Position numbers and translations under genes: made by a program. Shown here in pieces: positions 1 to 12,084 of a stretch of DNA of 64,000 bases (its first letter is position 1; each line of letters begins with the position of its first letter). The stretch is from Progne subis subis. Its lineage: Eukaryota; Chordata; Aves; Passeriformes; Hirundinidae. Location: contig JAKJHU010000567.1 in the NCBI GenBank assembly GCA_022316685.1, forward strand, positions 83,192-147,191, given 5' to 3'. Under the pieces are notes generated by a model. That model was not told the DNA's origin, ran no database searches, and saw nothing but the letters and a program-made list of their open reading frames with translations.

Positions 1-110
1 GGGATTTCTGGGCTAGAACCTTGTACTGATCTCTGAGTGGTCTGTGGGAGTGAGCAGTATCACAGTGCTTCAGCTTGGGTCCCATTTATTGACATCTTCC
101 ACCATTCTCA
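1..110. repeat. Direct repeat copy 1 (109/110 match to 858-967)
   Basis: The first 110 bases recur at 858-967 with one difference that I can see (t in this copy, c in the other, 22 bases in). This copy touches the window edge, so the true repeat may extend further left. The sequence right of each copy is unrelated. It could be a pair of short terminal repeats, a recent local duplication, or an assembly duplicate. No family was recognised. Confidence 0.85.
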
Positions 111-857
111 CATTTTGATTTACTTGTCAGCCCATGGGTTGTGCAATTCATGAGATGAAGGTTGGTATAACAGTGAGGGTGAAGAGATGTGACTGTAAGT
201 GTTTTGAAGGCTCTTCTTTTATGACCTTGGTTAAATATTTTACTTAGAAACAGCCTCCTTTTTTTCCGTAGTTAGCTTGCAGTCCTGCTGGAGTCTTTTC
301 ATGACTTTTGATTATATTAATTACCTCTTTGCCTGTGTCACTTTACCAGGATCTAAAAATAGTTACTAAGATAAAGGACATAAAACAGTCAGGATGAAGA
401 AGTCACGAATGACAAACACAAAGTTTTTGGAGAAAAGTTCAAAAATGCTAGAGTGTAGTCACAGAAAGTTCAGGGTTCTTGAACTTTTTTTCATTTGTTA
501 AACTTTTCTTAATTTGTTCTTTCTGGTTCTTCTGATTGAACTCAACGCAGTGCATTTAAGGTTTAGAAGAAGATGCCTTAAAATTCCTAGGTTAGGAGGC
601 AATTTCAGGCATGCAGAGGTGGCCAGCAGAAATAAGGGAATGAAGCTGATTTTATGCATGTATCAGATTTACAGTCTAAAACTCCTTTCATGGTCCAGAA
701 TGGTGCTATTTATGATAGCACCTTATGCTTTGCAACCTACCACTCAGTTATTGATTAAACACCATTTATCACATGAGAGAAACAACATCCATTCTGTAAT
801 TCTGCCTGTAGTATTCTGGATATTTTTAAAACTGTTTTTCCATATTGAACAGCTTGT

Positions 858-967
858 GGGATTTCTGGGCTAGAACCTCGTACTGATCTCTGAGTGGTCT
901 GTGGGAGTGAGCAGTATCACAGTGCTTCAGCTTGGGTCCCATTTATTGACATCTTCCACCATTCTCA
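858..967. repeat. Direct repeat copy 2
   Basis: Second copy of the 110-base repeat seen at the window start, offset by exactly 857 bases. Near-identity implies recent duplication or gene conversion. The interval between the copies holds no recognisable coding sequence. Confidence 0.85.
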
Positions 968-1584
968 ATTTCAAGATTCAAGTTAAACAAAACAAAACAC
1001 CCAACAACAACCCCCTAAAAAAAACCCTACAAGAAACTCCCTTAATCTCCAAAAATACAACACATAACAATTAATTTAAATTCAACTGGTAGAAACTGAA
1101 TTGTGGGAGGGCCTGGTTTTAGACAATACAACCTGTTTCCATGGTAATAGTCATAGAAAGGGTGCCAATGTTATTTAAATATCATACTTAATGTAGCTGT
1201 AACATTACCTTGGAAGTGGTTAAGAACAGCAGTACTCTGAAGAGAGAAGGAGGGTTTTTTGAGAAAGGTTGGTGAGAATAACTGCTTTTGGCAATTAAGA
1301 GTTTAGGATTACTGTGAGTGACTATATAACAGTTTTTATAAATTTGTTTCCTTGATTTTGTGATACATTTTTGCAGAAAGATAAAATGAAGTTTTAAAAG
1401 GTATAAGTTTAGATGTAAACATAGTTAATAGGCATGTCAAAATGCAATTGAGTGTACTCGAGAAGTAGTATAGTGCATAGTTGCACTCTTTGTTTATTAG
1501 ATATGTTTCTTGTAGCTTTTATTAATATACCTGTGTATTTGGTGGATATCAGTACCTTATAAATAATAAACAGTTTTTGTACAG

Positions 1585-1715
1585 AGCTGTTACAGACGAT
1601 AAGCCAGTGCCTCTGAAAACAAGATAGGAAGATTACATGTTGGCCATAAAACAAGCTCTTAGAGAAACTATGAAAAAAATGCCATACTTCTTGATAGCAG
1701 GCGATGAACATCAAG
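1585..1715 (+). pseudogene. POLR3G: POLR3G pseudogene exon: KPVPLKT...YMLA...KQALRETM region
   Basis: The frame ending at the donor reads DKPVPLKT, then a stop, then EDYMLAIKQALRETMKKMPYF. This parallels the POLR3G segment with KPVPLKT, YMLALKQ and LRETMKRMPYF. The premature TAG is at 1625-1627, where the family has a short Gly/Glu stretch; one codon is also lost there. The acceptor AG is at 1583-1584 and the donor GT at 1716-1717. The final base supplies the first position of the split Asp codon, the same phase as the intact gene. Confidence 0.88.
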
Positions 1716-4700
1716 GTTTGTTTGTGTGCTTTTTATTTGTATTAATATCTTTACTTACTATTCTGTGAAGGCTGATGTAGTGAAAAGCATGTTTTGAGGA
1801 TGAGTTTCATACTGATAATGAGGAAGTAAAAATGGCACCTTAAGTGAATAGGGATTTTTTCTGCTTTTATACTTATTGAAGTGCTGTAACTGGAAAGCAA
1901 TTACTGCATGGAAAAGTAAGGTATCAAACATCTGTTCCATTTGGTATAGAGTAATAAACATTTAGACCATTTACATGCAGCCTTTTCAATTATATGCTAG
2001 CCAATACAAGCCAATTTGGTATTTCTATGTGTTACATATAATTTTTCATCAGAGCAAAGAAATATGTAGTAAATACTAGTGTTAAATTCAGATCTCATTT
2101 AAATTGTGTAAAGACATACTCAAAATAATCAATATTATATTGAATAGATGGAGATTATAAAAGGTACTATTTTTTCCCCCCTCTAAGTCTATTCAGGAAG
2201 TATTAGTGTTACTGACAAGTCTCTTGAAATAAAAAGATTGAGGTGAAAATTAGTGATTTATTGAAGTTTTTATCAGAAGCAGAGCTGGATTAGAAGCCAA
2301 ATCTTGATCTTATTCTGTGGTACCTAAGATTTTTTTCTTTTGCTTATACATAACTAAAAATTAATTGCTTTGTTATTGTTTGATAACAATAAATGCTGGA
2401 GCTATACTTGATATCCAGTCATACATAATTATATGTTAAAATTGAAGCTTCCTGGTCAGAAAACTGGGCTAGTAGGAAAGAAGGAAAGTGGAGAAGAAAG
2501 ACTTATGTGTCTGTTTATCGTACTATGAGGGTAAATCTAGACATCACTGGTGGTTTTTACTGTGAGAAGTGTTTCTTTTCATTCACGATTTTTTGCCTAG
2601 TTTTACTAGCTGCTGAGTGCTTATTCTGAATGTTGTAAACGGCAAGTGCTGTTACAACTTTATACAAACATTTAAAAAACCTGAAGTGGCTAAACATTGG
2701 ATAATCTCTTCCTTCCTATCCTCAATAATGAGAGCTGACTTAAACTCTAAAATGTAAAGTTTCATTTCCACATGAAATACATGAGAATATTTTCTGCCTA
2801 AATATTCATGTTGTTGGTAATGTACAGGTGCATAATCCAATGCTCTCAGAATTTTTAGTTCAATTTCTGTTCATGGTTTAATGGTGAATTCAAGGTGTTT
2901 TTGAAACTATTTTTTTTTTAATTTTTTTTTTTTTTAATTAGGCTTTGAATGCAACACACCTTATTGTCCAATTGTTTGTGTACTAAAGCCATATATAAAT
3001 CGGAGCAGCACTGTGCAGTGTGAGCAGTGAACACATTCCCAGACAGATCTTGTGGCTCACAGAAGACAGAGTATTTCCCTTGATCTGCAGCTGGAGCCTA
3101 GGTGGTGCAACCAGGTAACACTGGTTATTAGGCAAGAGCAGATCTGATCCTTATTTCTACATCCCTTTATGAAAGAAGAATTTTGAATTACTCTTTTATC
3201 ATATGTCTTCTTTCATCTTCTAGGTAAACAAGTTTCAGTGGTTTTGGATTTCCATCTCACTAAAGGCTTGCTATGCTCTTGATCTTTGTCAGGCTTGAAG
3301 TTTGCTATTTCTGTTAGAGGCACAAAAAAGCAAACTGCTGTGTCTGAGAGCCAGCCAGATTTATTTCCAATGAACCAGCTGCTTTTTAAGACAATGTTAT
3401 CCATCTTTTCTGACTTTACCTCATGACATCATTCTTACTGTGCACACCAGTATTTTATTTGTTCCCAAAATGTTCTTTCTCTGATGGAGAGACAGATATC
3501 TCTCTGTTGCTGAGTGTATGCTTAGTAGAAGCTCCACTTTTGAAAACTGTTTTTTTTTCCCACCAGAACTGGCAGTTGCAGGGAAAGCAGATAGAGAGCT
3601 ACTTTATATATTAAAATAACACTTCAAATCTTCTCATCACCTCTGCAAGGGTAAATTGGTTAAGTTGAGATATCTTTTTTACTAAATCTTTAATTGTACA
3701 AAAATGCCACATTTGAGGCGGGGGGTTATAATTACATCTGTGATAGTCTGAAATTTAAAAGCTTGTTTCATCTCAGTTGGAATGTACAGTTGTCTCTGGA
3801 ACTGCATTCTGCGGCAAAGGTGGTCTAGCTTTAAGAAAGCTGTAGAGTAGATTATTTTTAACTGTTATTTTCTGTTACATCTTGTAAAACTAAGAGGGTT
3901 TTATAGGGTGGGCTGTAAGCAGGAACTTCATAAATTGTCTTTGCTACAAGAGTGGATGGATTGTTATAAAATCTCAGAACAACATCTGGTTGTTCTGAGC
4001 CAAATGGTCCTTTGAAGTGTGAGAAGGGAAACATATTAATTAGTTGGGATGTATCCATCTTTCTTTCATTAATCCGGTAGCAAATGGAAGCCATATCTCA
4101 TTTTACCTGGAAATTTTGATGTGTTAATGTGCCATATAGCATAGATTTCCATAATTCAATACTAATTTTGAGAGAATAGCAGGCATATTTTATAGAAAAT
4201 TCTTTATTTATCTCACAATGTAAGTTATGAGTCACTCATATTTTTTCTGTAAGTATTCCTGCCAAAACTGGGTGACTGCCACCTTGGCCATGGTTTGGAA
4301 TTAGTTCATTAGTTGTGAGTGGCAAGAGTCAGTCAATGTATTTTTTTACTAATGACATCAGCTATTATTTCTTCACTAAAGAGCCTTGATCTGAAATCAA
4401 AACTACTAGTTTCTTTTCCTCTCTTAGCTAATAGTTTCCTCCATTTATGAATGCCCCTTGAGACACTGTTATTTTAATTGTAGACTCTTTGTTGCACAGT
4501 TTTGAGGTTTTCTGTTTGCCTTCATAATAACTAAGTTTTAAGATCTAGCTTCATTTATGATTCTTCTTTTTCCTTGGTGAGTACACAGCTGAAGGATGGG
4601 ATGCCATACAGAGAGACTTTGACAGATGGGAGAAGTGGGTGCATGGGAATATAATGTGATTTATATTTGCAAGGTCCTGCACCTGGGTTGGGCCATCACT

Positions 4701-6057
4701 AGCGGGTTGAGGAAGGGATTGTTCCCTTCTCCCCTGCTCTGGTGGGACCCCACATGGAGTTCTGCATAAGCTCTGGGGTCCCAGCACAGGAAGGACATGG
4801 ACCTGTTAGAGCAAGTCCAGAAGAGTCCACTCAGTTGATAAGGGGGATGGAGAACCTCTACTATGAGGAAAAATTGAGAGAATTTAAATTATTCAGCTTG
4901 GAAAGGAGAAGGCTTCAGGCTGATCTTATGCAGCCTTCCAGTATCTGAAGGGAACTTACAGGAAAGATCAGGCAATAGCATGTAGTTAAAGGGGAATGGG
5001 TTCACATTGAAAGAGAGTAGGTTTAAGTTAGACATTAGGAAGAAATTCTTTACTGTGAGAGTAGTGAGGCACTGGCACAGGTTGTGGATGCCCTGTTTAT
5101 GGAGGTATTCAACGCCAGGTTGGATGGGGCTTTGACTAACCTGATCTAGTGGAAGGTGCCCCTGCCCATGGCAGTGGGGTTAGAAAGAGATGATGTTTAA
5201 GGTCCCTTTCAACTCAAACTCTTCTGTGATTCTAGGAGTCTGTGATCATGTTCTAGAAGTCTTTGACTCTAAAGGTCAAAGGCTATCTTTGTTACAATTT
5301 TGTAAAATATCTGCAAATATTATCCCTAGTTGGGTTAACCGTGTAATCAGATTCAGTAATTTTGTGGATTTTGCAGTTGCATGTGGTAATTTGGCAAGAA
5401 AAAATGAGACTGATTGAAAACCACTAAAGTTTTGGTATTGCTTTTGGCATTAGAGATTGTATGTAAAAGGTTATTTAGTGTAAATGGATGTACTTAGACT
5501 GTATGACTACTGTACTATTTACAATGCATTTCTCAGTTTAGTTCTTGTGCCTGGAAGGAGGTTAATGGATTAAAGTGTTCAGCTGCTGTTCTGGATGGGA
5601 TGCAAAGTTTTTCCATTGCAGAAGAACTGAAAGTCTTGGGAGCTGATGATCAGATACAACCTGTAAGACTTGGGAACTTTGAGACTGGATACTGTTTATG
5701 ATTAACAAAGTGATGTTAAATGTTACCCACTGCTTTGCAATAAAGGTTTGATTGTGAAACTCTTGAAGAGTAGAGAGTTAATATTATATTTGATGTTTCA
5801 GCCTGGTCTATGAATAAATCTGCATTTAACAATTTCATGCTTTTCAAGGGTAAAAGAATAAATTATAGTAATTTTGGAGTTGTGGGTTTTTTGTTGGTTT
5901 TTTTGTTTGTTTGTTTGTTTGTTTTACTGTTTGACAACAGGAAAGCATTCAATGTAGGATTAGAAAAATATGCTGTATGTTTAGTTATAGGTAAATATCA
6001 AGGACTGTGTCTGAATTGCCTTTTAACTAGGTTAACTGAATAACAGTTTCTCTGTAG
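1716..6057 (+). other. POLR3G pseudogene intron
   Basis: AT-rich sequence between two relic exons. Apart from the CR1 copy at about 4655-5250 and a (TTTG)n tract near 5895-5925, I see no gene. Short open frames here have no recognisable content. Confidence 0.6.
4655..5250 (+). mobile_element. CR1 LINE 3' end (non-LTR retrotransposon)
   Basis: About 600 bases with typical avian CR1 3'-end phrases: tggagaacctctactatgag, cttggaaaggagaaggct, attaggaagaaattcttta, and the closing run about the gene being summarised as gtccctttcaactcaaact and ttctgtgattctagg. It is truncated at its 5' side, as most CR1 copies are, and lies in the same orientation as the pseudogene. No reverse-transcriptase frame survives. 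The number of substitutions suggests an older copy. Confidence 0.88.
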
Positions 6058-6117
6058 CAATTGAGAGACAGTCAAGAGTACCAAGACAATGAAAAGAATA
6101 GGAAGCATGGACACCGG
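6058..6117 (+). pseudogene. POLR3G: POLR3G pseudogene exon: IER...W.P region
   Basis: The exon opens after AG at 6056-6057 with codons for I-E-R in the phase left by the previous exon, matching the start of the IERYSKRYMKVYKEEW segment. Indels then scramble the frame and a TGA falls at 6090-6092. Base-level resemblance returns near the end (atgaaa..., then a run ending in gcatggacaccg, like the family's E-W-I-P codons). The donor GT is at 6118-6119, again leaving one base for the split Asp codon. Alone it would be weak; order, phase and splice sites support it. Confidence 0.72.
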
Positions 6118-6307
6118 GTAATATCTCAGGTTATCAAAGGCTGATTTTCTATGAACCTGTGAAATGTTCTGATTTTTAAGTGCTTGATTCACTATTTTTC
6201 AAACAATAAAAAATGTATGAAATTATTACCAAGTTATATATTCCTTCGAATCTTGTATGTAGAGAGTTATTGCACATGGCATGATTTCAGAACAAGGTGA
6301 GTATTGT

Positions 6308-6312
<5 letters not shown>

Positions 6313-6347
<35 letters not shown>
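6313..6347 (+). repeat. Poly(A) tract, A35
   Basis: Uninterrupted run of about 35 A, not followed by a recognisable element. Its length is likely variable between individuals or assemblies. Confidence 0.95.
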
Positions 6348-6349
<2 letters not shown>

Positions 6350-6866
6350 AATTTTATTTATTTACTCAGGTGTAACAACGGATTTGCAGCACAAATGCAA
6401 ACTTTAGCTCTCACTCTTGTTCTCCTTTTTCCTTACTCACTGCACAGATTACAGTTTTGAACTGGGAGCAGACATTGATGTTACTAGAAATAACTCAATG
6501 TGATGTCTGTTGTGGGTGACTGTGTTTTATATTAGCCTTCCCCAACCATATCTTTATAGCTCACTACTGCACACTTAATTACATAATAGTTAAGTAAGTT
6601 GAAGAGCTCATGGGCCAATGAAATGGCTGAACTTTATCTCCTTGGGACAGAAGCCAGTTGTCATTATATGGGTGAAATGACAATCCTGACTCCTGTTCCT
6701 CAATTTAAATTACAGCTAGAATTCCCTAAAATGTTGTGCTAAAACATTTTGGCATGCATGTAAATAGGATCAAGCACAAAAGGGGTCCCTTCCTTTCCCT
6801 GGTGGCAGGGGAAGGATTACTGCTGTAAATCATCATTTTTCTATATTGAAGTTATTTTCAGTACAG

Positions 6867-6916
6867 ATTGGAGAAGACTCTCAAGAGAGATGAAACCAAA
6901 GAAGGCAAACAAAAAA
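6867..6916 (+). pseudogene. POLR3G: POLR3G pseudogene exon: DWRRL-REM region
   Basis: Using the split codon from the preceding exon, this exon reads D-W-R-R-L-S-R-E-M-K-P-K-K. This closely follows the family's D-W-R-R-L-P-R-E-M-M-P and its lysine-rich continuation. Acceptor AG is at 6865-6866 and donor GT at 6917-6918 (gtatgt). There is no stop inside this short exon. It is the best-preserved piece and anchors the assignment. Confidence 0.85.
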
Positions 6917-7377
6917 GTATGTTATATATTTTAAGAAGCAAATATTACATAGTAGTTGAGAGGCATAAGCTGTACTGGAGGAAAAAAATGCTAGAAATGC
7001 TCATTAGTCTAAATCAAGGCTTTTGGCAGATTTTTTTCTAAATATTTTTATTAGTCTGCCTGTCTTTTGTGATTTTTGCTTTTGCTTCTGTAGGATGGAA
7101 CAGAATTTTCCTCCTTTTTTCTGTCTTTTGTGTGGATGCACCATATTAACATACAAGATATATATAACTATGAAAAATTTTTTAAAAACACACCTGTCAC
7201 CCTGGTTTTTCTGAGTTTTTTAAAGCCTTTTGATTGTTCATAAAATGGAGTCAGACCTTTTAGCTACTGCACAATATTAGGAGCAGTTTCTACCTTTTTC
7301 TCACATATGTAACATAAACAAATGCTTTGTTTTTCACTCTCTGTCCTTTGTTTGCATATTTCTAACCTGAAAACAAT

Positions 7378-7593
7378 TGTAACTGACAGCTGGTCTGGCC
7401 ATTCGGCTAGGAGGTGAAAACTCCAGAAGCCAATCCACAGCTAGACCCACAAATGTATAAAAAGCAAGAAATAAACAGGGAGAGGAGCTCTCGGCCTTGG
7501 GCTCAGCCTTGAGCTCGCTTGGAGGAACTCTCTGCCCTGCGAAAATCTCTCGTCTCCGTGTGATTGCTTTGCGTATCCCGGTCATACACACCA
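7378..7593 (+). mobile_element. Probable solo LTR (endogenous retrovirus), plus strand
   Basis: A compact block has LTR promoter architecture: TATAAAAA at 7456-7463, AATAAA at 7470-7475, then a GC-richer stretch and an end near ...catacaca. A possible start is tgtaac at 7378. No internal retroviral genes or second LTR are seen nearby, so it would be a solo LTR. I could not confirm a target-site duplication, and the borders are approximate. A small promoter-like unique sequence is the alternative. Confidence 0.6.
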
Positions 7594-8530
7594 ACGTTTT
7601 TTGTTTTGAAAACTTGAATCTTTAGTCAGCACTCATCCTTCTATTCAACAGTAACTGGCTGTTCAGGCTTCCTTTATATTTTGGGTTTCTCAATTATCTT
7701 GTTAATGACTTGGCTGACTTTTGCATTTTTTAGTTCTTTTATATGTAATTTAATGTGGGTTATTTTCTATTTTCCCTGATTTTACTTTTTTTTTAATGTT
7801 CAGCTTTTGTCTGCAGAATTGTGCATCAGATCCTTCAAAAGCAGTTGGAACTGGTAATGGTAGCTCTTACAGGAAAATAGATTTTTATTACACAGGATCT
7901 TTTGTTTTTCAGTGTTTTCTAGTATGCATGACTTAGTTTAAGTGGCCTCCTGTGAGAAGAAACATATGGCCTCCTGTTTTAGCTGTTTATATATAATTGT
8001 TTGCTTTCTTGTTCTTTTTCTCCAGGTCTTTCATGTGCCATTTTTCAATTCACAGATAAAAAGAAAAAGGAATGGGAATGTGGGTAGTCACAGAGACTGG
8101 CTGAGCTGGAATCTTTGTTCCTTTTTAGAGCATCCTTGAGAAGCATGGTATTGAAAGTAGACTGTAAGATTCAACTGGAAATGAAATATTTATTTGCAAA
8201 ATCTCCAAAGGTGGGACCAGAATATACACGGGGTTTATATTCTGAAAGAAGAAAACATGGGCTTTTATAAGCCTATGCACAATAGCTCTTGCCCCAAGAT
8301 CCAGTGAAATAATGAATTACCATTTCTTGTTAAAGTAATGTTGTAATGATCATAAAAAGAGAATCACTGCTCACTGGGGGAATTTTCCTTCCTTTAGTAC
8401 CAGTTCCTCTACCGGCTCTTAAAAGTACAGTCCTCTACATGTTATAATGACAAAGATCAGCTAACCATCACAATTTGATTTGATTAAAAAAATGAGTTCT
8501 CCTAAAAGCAAAAAACTTTCAGGATTAGGG

Positions 8531-8683
8531 TTTTTTGTGGACTCCTGATGACACATTTAAGGTGTTGGGTTTTTTTGGTTTTTGGGGGTTTTTTGTGTGT
8601 TTTTTGTGTTTTTGGTGTTTGTTTTTTTGGTTTGGTTTGTTTGTTTTGATTGTTGTTGTTTTTGTGGAATCCTGATGATACAG
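8531..8683. repeat. T/G-rich tract flanked by 24-base direct repeats
   Basis: About 100 bases made of runs such as ggtttttttggtttttggg lie between two similar 24-base copies at 8532-8555 and 8659-8682 (core gtgga.tcctgatga.aca). The arrangement looks like a small insertion with a target-site duplication, or local slippage. No element body is recognisable inside. Confidence 0.7.
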
Positions 8684-9469
8684 AGTTATATATGATTCAG
8701 GAAGTTTGTTCATAGCTGATCAATGACCCATTAGAGCTCCAGGTACATGTCTGCTGTGTTTTTGAGGACAGATAACTTAGGTGACACTTTAACCATGGAG
8801 GAACAAAGGTAAATAAATCAACAGAATTTGCACAGAAATTCAAACCAGGTTCCTACCTTCTGCATTTTTAGCTTGTAGGAGTGGTTTGGGGATCAGTACA
8901 GTTCCATATAAGGGGCAGCTTTACTTTTACACACCTCCCCTCCCTCTTTCTGGTTTCCCTGAATGTTTTAACTGAAGACGTGACCGCTTGCCTTCTCAGT
9001 GACAAAACTTTGGGTAGAATTCCACCTCTCCCCCACACTGACCCTGGGCTGTGAAATGCAGTATCCTAGATACCAGCAGCACCTGCTGAAAAAAATACGT
9101 TAACTAAATAAGTAAAGATGTCATCTGGGTTCAGTTGACATTGTAGATCAGCCATATGCATGGGTATATATAGCACTCAAATGTATGCATTTTAGCCCAA
9201 GTACTGCAAGACCAGGTATTTGGAAATTAGATTAGATTGTATGCCATTGCACCTCTAAGGTATATAATGTAGGGAGCTATTTTGCTTGAACTTCGAACAA
9301 TGGATCAGTGTCTCTAATTTTATAAGAGCCAAAGATGCCCAGCTTTTAGAGACAAATCCTACATGTCTGTTTGTTCTGTATGTATTATCTGTAAAATCCT
9401 GGAGGAGTTTGTGCAGTGATGGTAATTCTGAATTGCACTTTCTGCTCATTCTCCTAAATGTTCTGGGCT

Positions 9470-10230
9470 CCTTTGCAGGAGCTTAAATTCCCCAGCATTC
9501 AGGTGGTTTTAGAGTCCTGGTCCTCTGCAAAGCTCTGTGCCAAACGCAGGAAAAGACGGAGTCTTCAAGGTTACATGCTTCGTTTATTAGTTCTTATCTT
9601 ACAATTTTCTCAGTGTCCAAAAGATGTTTGCCACGGCTCGGACATCTGGTGACTACTCCCGTCCCACGGCTGTCCTTATCTTTTATGCTAATTGCTACGT
9701 ATTTGATATTTACTATTTATTACCAATGTCTATCACTATTAGTAAAAAGGTCATCTTTACTCTGACCCAATCCTCACTAACTACTTTGTGCCAATGTCAC
9801 TGCAGAAATGGAGTGAGGGAAGAAGAAAGAAGAAGAAGGAGACAACGCCCCAAATTCTCCATCTTGTCCCCATTCACTTCAATACAAGAAATCCAAAACC
9901 ACTGTTTTTCTCACCCTGTGATATACTAAACTACTATTTTTCACACTCTTGTGGCCTGCAATGCTTCCTGCAGTGCAAGAAGCCTCTCTCATGGACTGAA
10001 ATCAAAGCCAGTGTCTCTCTGAGCTCTGGGCTGTGGTCCCAGAACCCCCTGCCCAGGTCTCTGACCCTCCAGGGCAACCAAAAGAATGCCCTGGACTCCA
10101 ACACCTAAAAAGCCTACTTCATTCTGGATGTGTTTGCTTTGATGCTGTTCACGATTTTGCAGAGCAGTTTGAGTCCCCTGAGCCCTGTGCAGTGCTTTAA
10201 TCATATAACCCTTTCCTAGGCAAAACACTG
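9470..10230 (-). mobile_element. Probable LTR of an avian endogenous retrovirus, minus strand
   Basis: A block of atypical composition includes a minus-strand polyadenylation signal (tttatt at about 9580). On the minus strand it reads through a segment like ggggacaagatggagaattt, a phrase I associate with bird ERV LTRs. A purine-rich run (gaagaaagaagaagaaggag, 9820-9840) sits inside. No gag/pol/env coding was found beside it. Borders and family are uncertain. Confidence 0.55.
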
Positions 10231-10975
10231 GAATAAACTCAATGTTATTTATGACAAATGCTTTTGATAAAATATAGGTGTTTTCTCAGCAGTTGCTGGT
10301 GTTCTGCTTCCTTGAGTATTTGGCTGGTCTTCAGGGAACTTTGGTTTAGGGTGCTACCATTCAAGTAATTTTTACCTGGGTATATGGAATGCTATTTTTG
10401 ATCTTTACTCCACCATGTAGTTAATCAGGGAGTAACTTGATAAAGATTATGTTAATGAATCAGGGGACTAAGTAGAAATACACAACATAGATTTATTAGA
10501 TGAGAGCCAACTGTAGTCCAAAAGCCATGTGGCTATAGAAACCAAGCCTTCTGTTAGAGCTAATGAACTTCTGCCTTTTTTTTTTTTTTTTTTTTTTACA
10601 TCTGCTTGTCTGAAGCACCCATCATTAATGTCTTGTATAAAGTAAGAAAAATGAGTTTTTACTTTTCAAGATGATTAAACATAACAAGTGAGATTTTGTT
10701 CTAGTTTATTAACATATTTTAAGTATATCGGTGACTAGCACTTTGTGAAGCTGAAAGTCTGCTGAAAGCAGCCTTTGGTTGACTGCTTGATCAAACTTAA
10801 TTTCAGACTGGTCTTCTAGGCATCTTTTACATAAATCAGACATTTACATCTCTATGAATGATGTAGCTCAAAGTCTAAGGTAATTTTAATACAGACAGTA
10901 TGGGATTTCCATGGCATACTCAGGATGAATTTACTCTTAAGAACAAGTAGAACAAGAGAATTTGTTATTTTTCAC

Positions 10976-10978
<3 letters not shown>

Positions 10979-11009
<31 letters not shown>

Positions 11010-11030
11010 AAAAAACCAAAAAAAAAAAAA
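10979..11030 (+). repeat. A-rich tract with CC interruptions
   Basis: A run of about 29 A is followed by ccaaaaaacc-type units and more A, just upstream of the relic exon at 11055. It is simple sequence. Confidence 0.9.
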
Positions 11031-11054
11031 CAGTGATGTATGTTATTTCACCAG

Positions 11055-11125
11055 GTGCAAAAACAGAAAAGGCAAAAAACCTCTGAGCCTAAAAGTGATC
11101 TGAATGTGATTTAAAAAAAAACAAT
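11055..11125 (+). pseudogene. POLR3G: POLR3G pseudogene exon: lysine-rich linker
   Basis: A K/Q-rich reading frame follows AG at 11053-11054, as expected for the lysine-rich linker of POLR3G. Its end resembles the codons of the family's T-E-D-V-L-K-K-M at base level. A TAA stop lies at 11112-11114, and the exon length leaves the frame out of register with the next exon. Donor GTAAGA starts at 11126. Low complexity makes this the least certain relic apart from its position and phase. Confidence 0.6.
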
Positions 11126-11951
11126 GTAAGATGTGCATACTATTTCTAAATTTACAACAGAAATTGAAGGAAAATGAAACCTAGTATGTTTATTAGTACA
11201 AATGGAATAACGAGCACAGACTTCTTTTGGTCTCATCTTGTTACTCTGACAGACAACTCTTCTGCAGCATGGGTAAGGACAGAGTCTGGCTCTGGAGAAA
11301 TGACTTTCTTTGCTCGTTTGTACTTGAACACAACAATCAATTGCTGTTCACTGGGTAGCAGTACAGCGTAGTGTGAACAACAGAGCTACTACTGGAGCTT
11401 ACAGAAGGGGGAAATGGTGCCAGTGCTTTTAAATCTGTTGTTTCACCAATCTACTGATGTTGGAACTTAAAAAATTAGGAAGTTGAGAAGGAAGAAACAT
11501 AGAGAAATCTAGGAAGTGACCTCTGTTTCGTTATGCAATTACTGACCATGTGGCAGTGGGAACCTTTAAGGAGAAATAGCTTTGTATTTTTCTCCAGATG
11601 ATCCACAAGTTGTTTGAAGCAGTTATATTATTACATACATTATGTGGTATTGCTTTAGCAAGTATGATACGGCCTTCTGTCAACTCTTCTAACAGTGGAT
11701 GGTAAAGGGAAATCATAATTTCATTTTAGTAGACAGGACATGTTTTTCTATGGCTGATGCTTGACCTAGTAAATCCTTACTAAGTTCTTGTGCTTCACAT
11801 CAGATTGGTTTAAATATTGACACACAACATTTGCACAACATTGTTATGCTAACTGTCTTGCTGTTAACTGCATCCTAACTCTTGGGTAGTATGCAGGATA
11901 TGCTGTTGCTTTAACATGGGATTACCTTGTTAAGAGATTGCCTTGTGACAG

Positions 11952-12084
11952 GAGCTAGAAAAGAAGGATGAGGAAGAAAAACCTGAAGATGAGAAAGACA
12001 AAAAAACCACCAAAACCCAAAGAAAGTGAAGATGACTAAGAAGCAGAAGAACCAGAGGAATATGATGAAGAAGAGCATGAAGAG
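11952..12084 (+). pseudogene. POLR3G: POLR3G pseudogene exon: acidic C-terminal region
   Basis: The exon begins E-L-E-K-K-D-E-E-E-K, like the family's M-E-E-L-E-K-R segment. It ends E-E-P-E-E-Y-D-E-E-E-H-E-E, the characteristic acidic stretch. The two halves are in different frames: the first hits TGA at 12027-12029, and the second has TAA at 12037-12039. Acceptor AG is at 11950-11951 and donor GT at 12085-12086. The acidic tail in the intact protein is typical of RPC7 subunits. Confidence 0.87.

Larger units (their letters stand above)
6917..11054 (+). other. POLR3G pseudogene intron with LTR insertions
   Basis: Four kilobases between two relic exons. It carries a plus-strand LTR-like element near 7378-7593, a T/G-rich tract near 8531-8683, a minus-strand LTR near 9470-10230, a T tract near 10577-10598, and an A-rich tract at 10979-11030. 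No further exon was recognised. Confidence 0.6.

Noticed and set aside
619..700. A stretch resembling the POLR3G start exon (reads VASRNKGMK, compare M-A-G-N-K-G-R)
   Set aside because: The likeness covers only a few codons and then fails, with no matching continuation or clear donor. It may be chance, so it was not annotated as an exon.
3858..4094. Minus-strand frame containing PDVVLRF, like PDVVLKP of POLR3G
   Set aside because: It is on the wrong strand relative to all other POLR3G exons and only five identical residues are involved. Judged coincidence.
9624..10108. Open frames of about 100 aa near 9.6-10.1 kb
   Set aside because: They lie within a probable LTR on its non-coding strand and resemble no protein.
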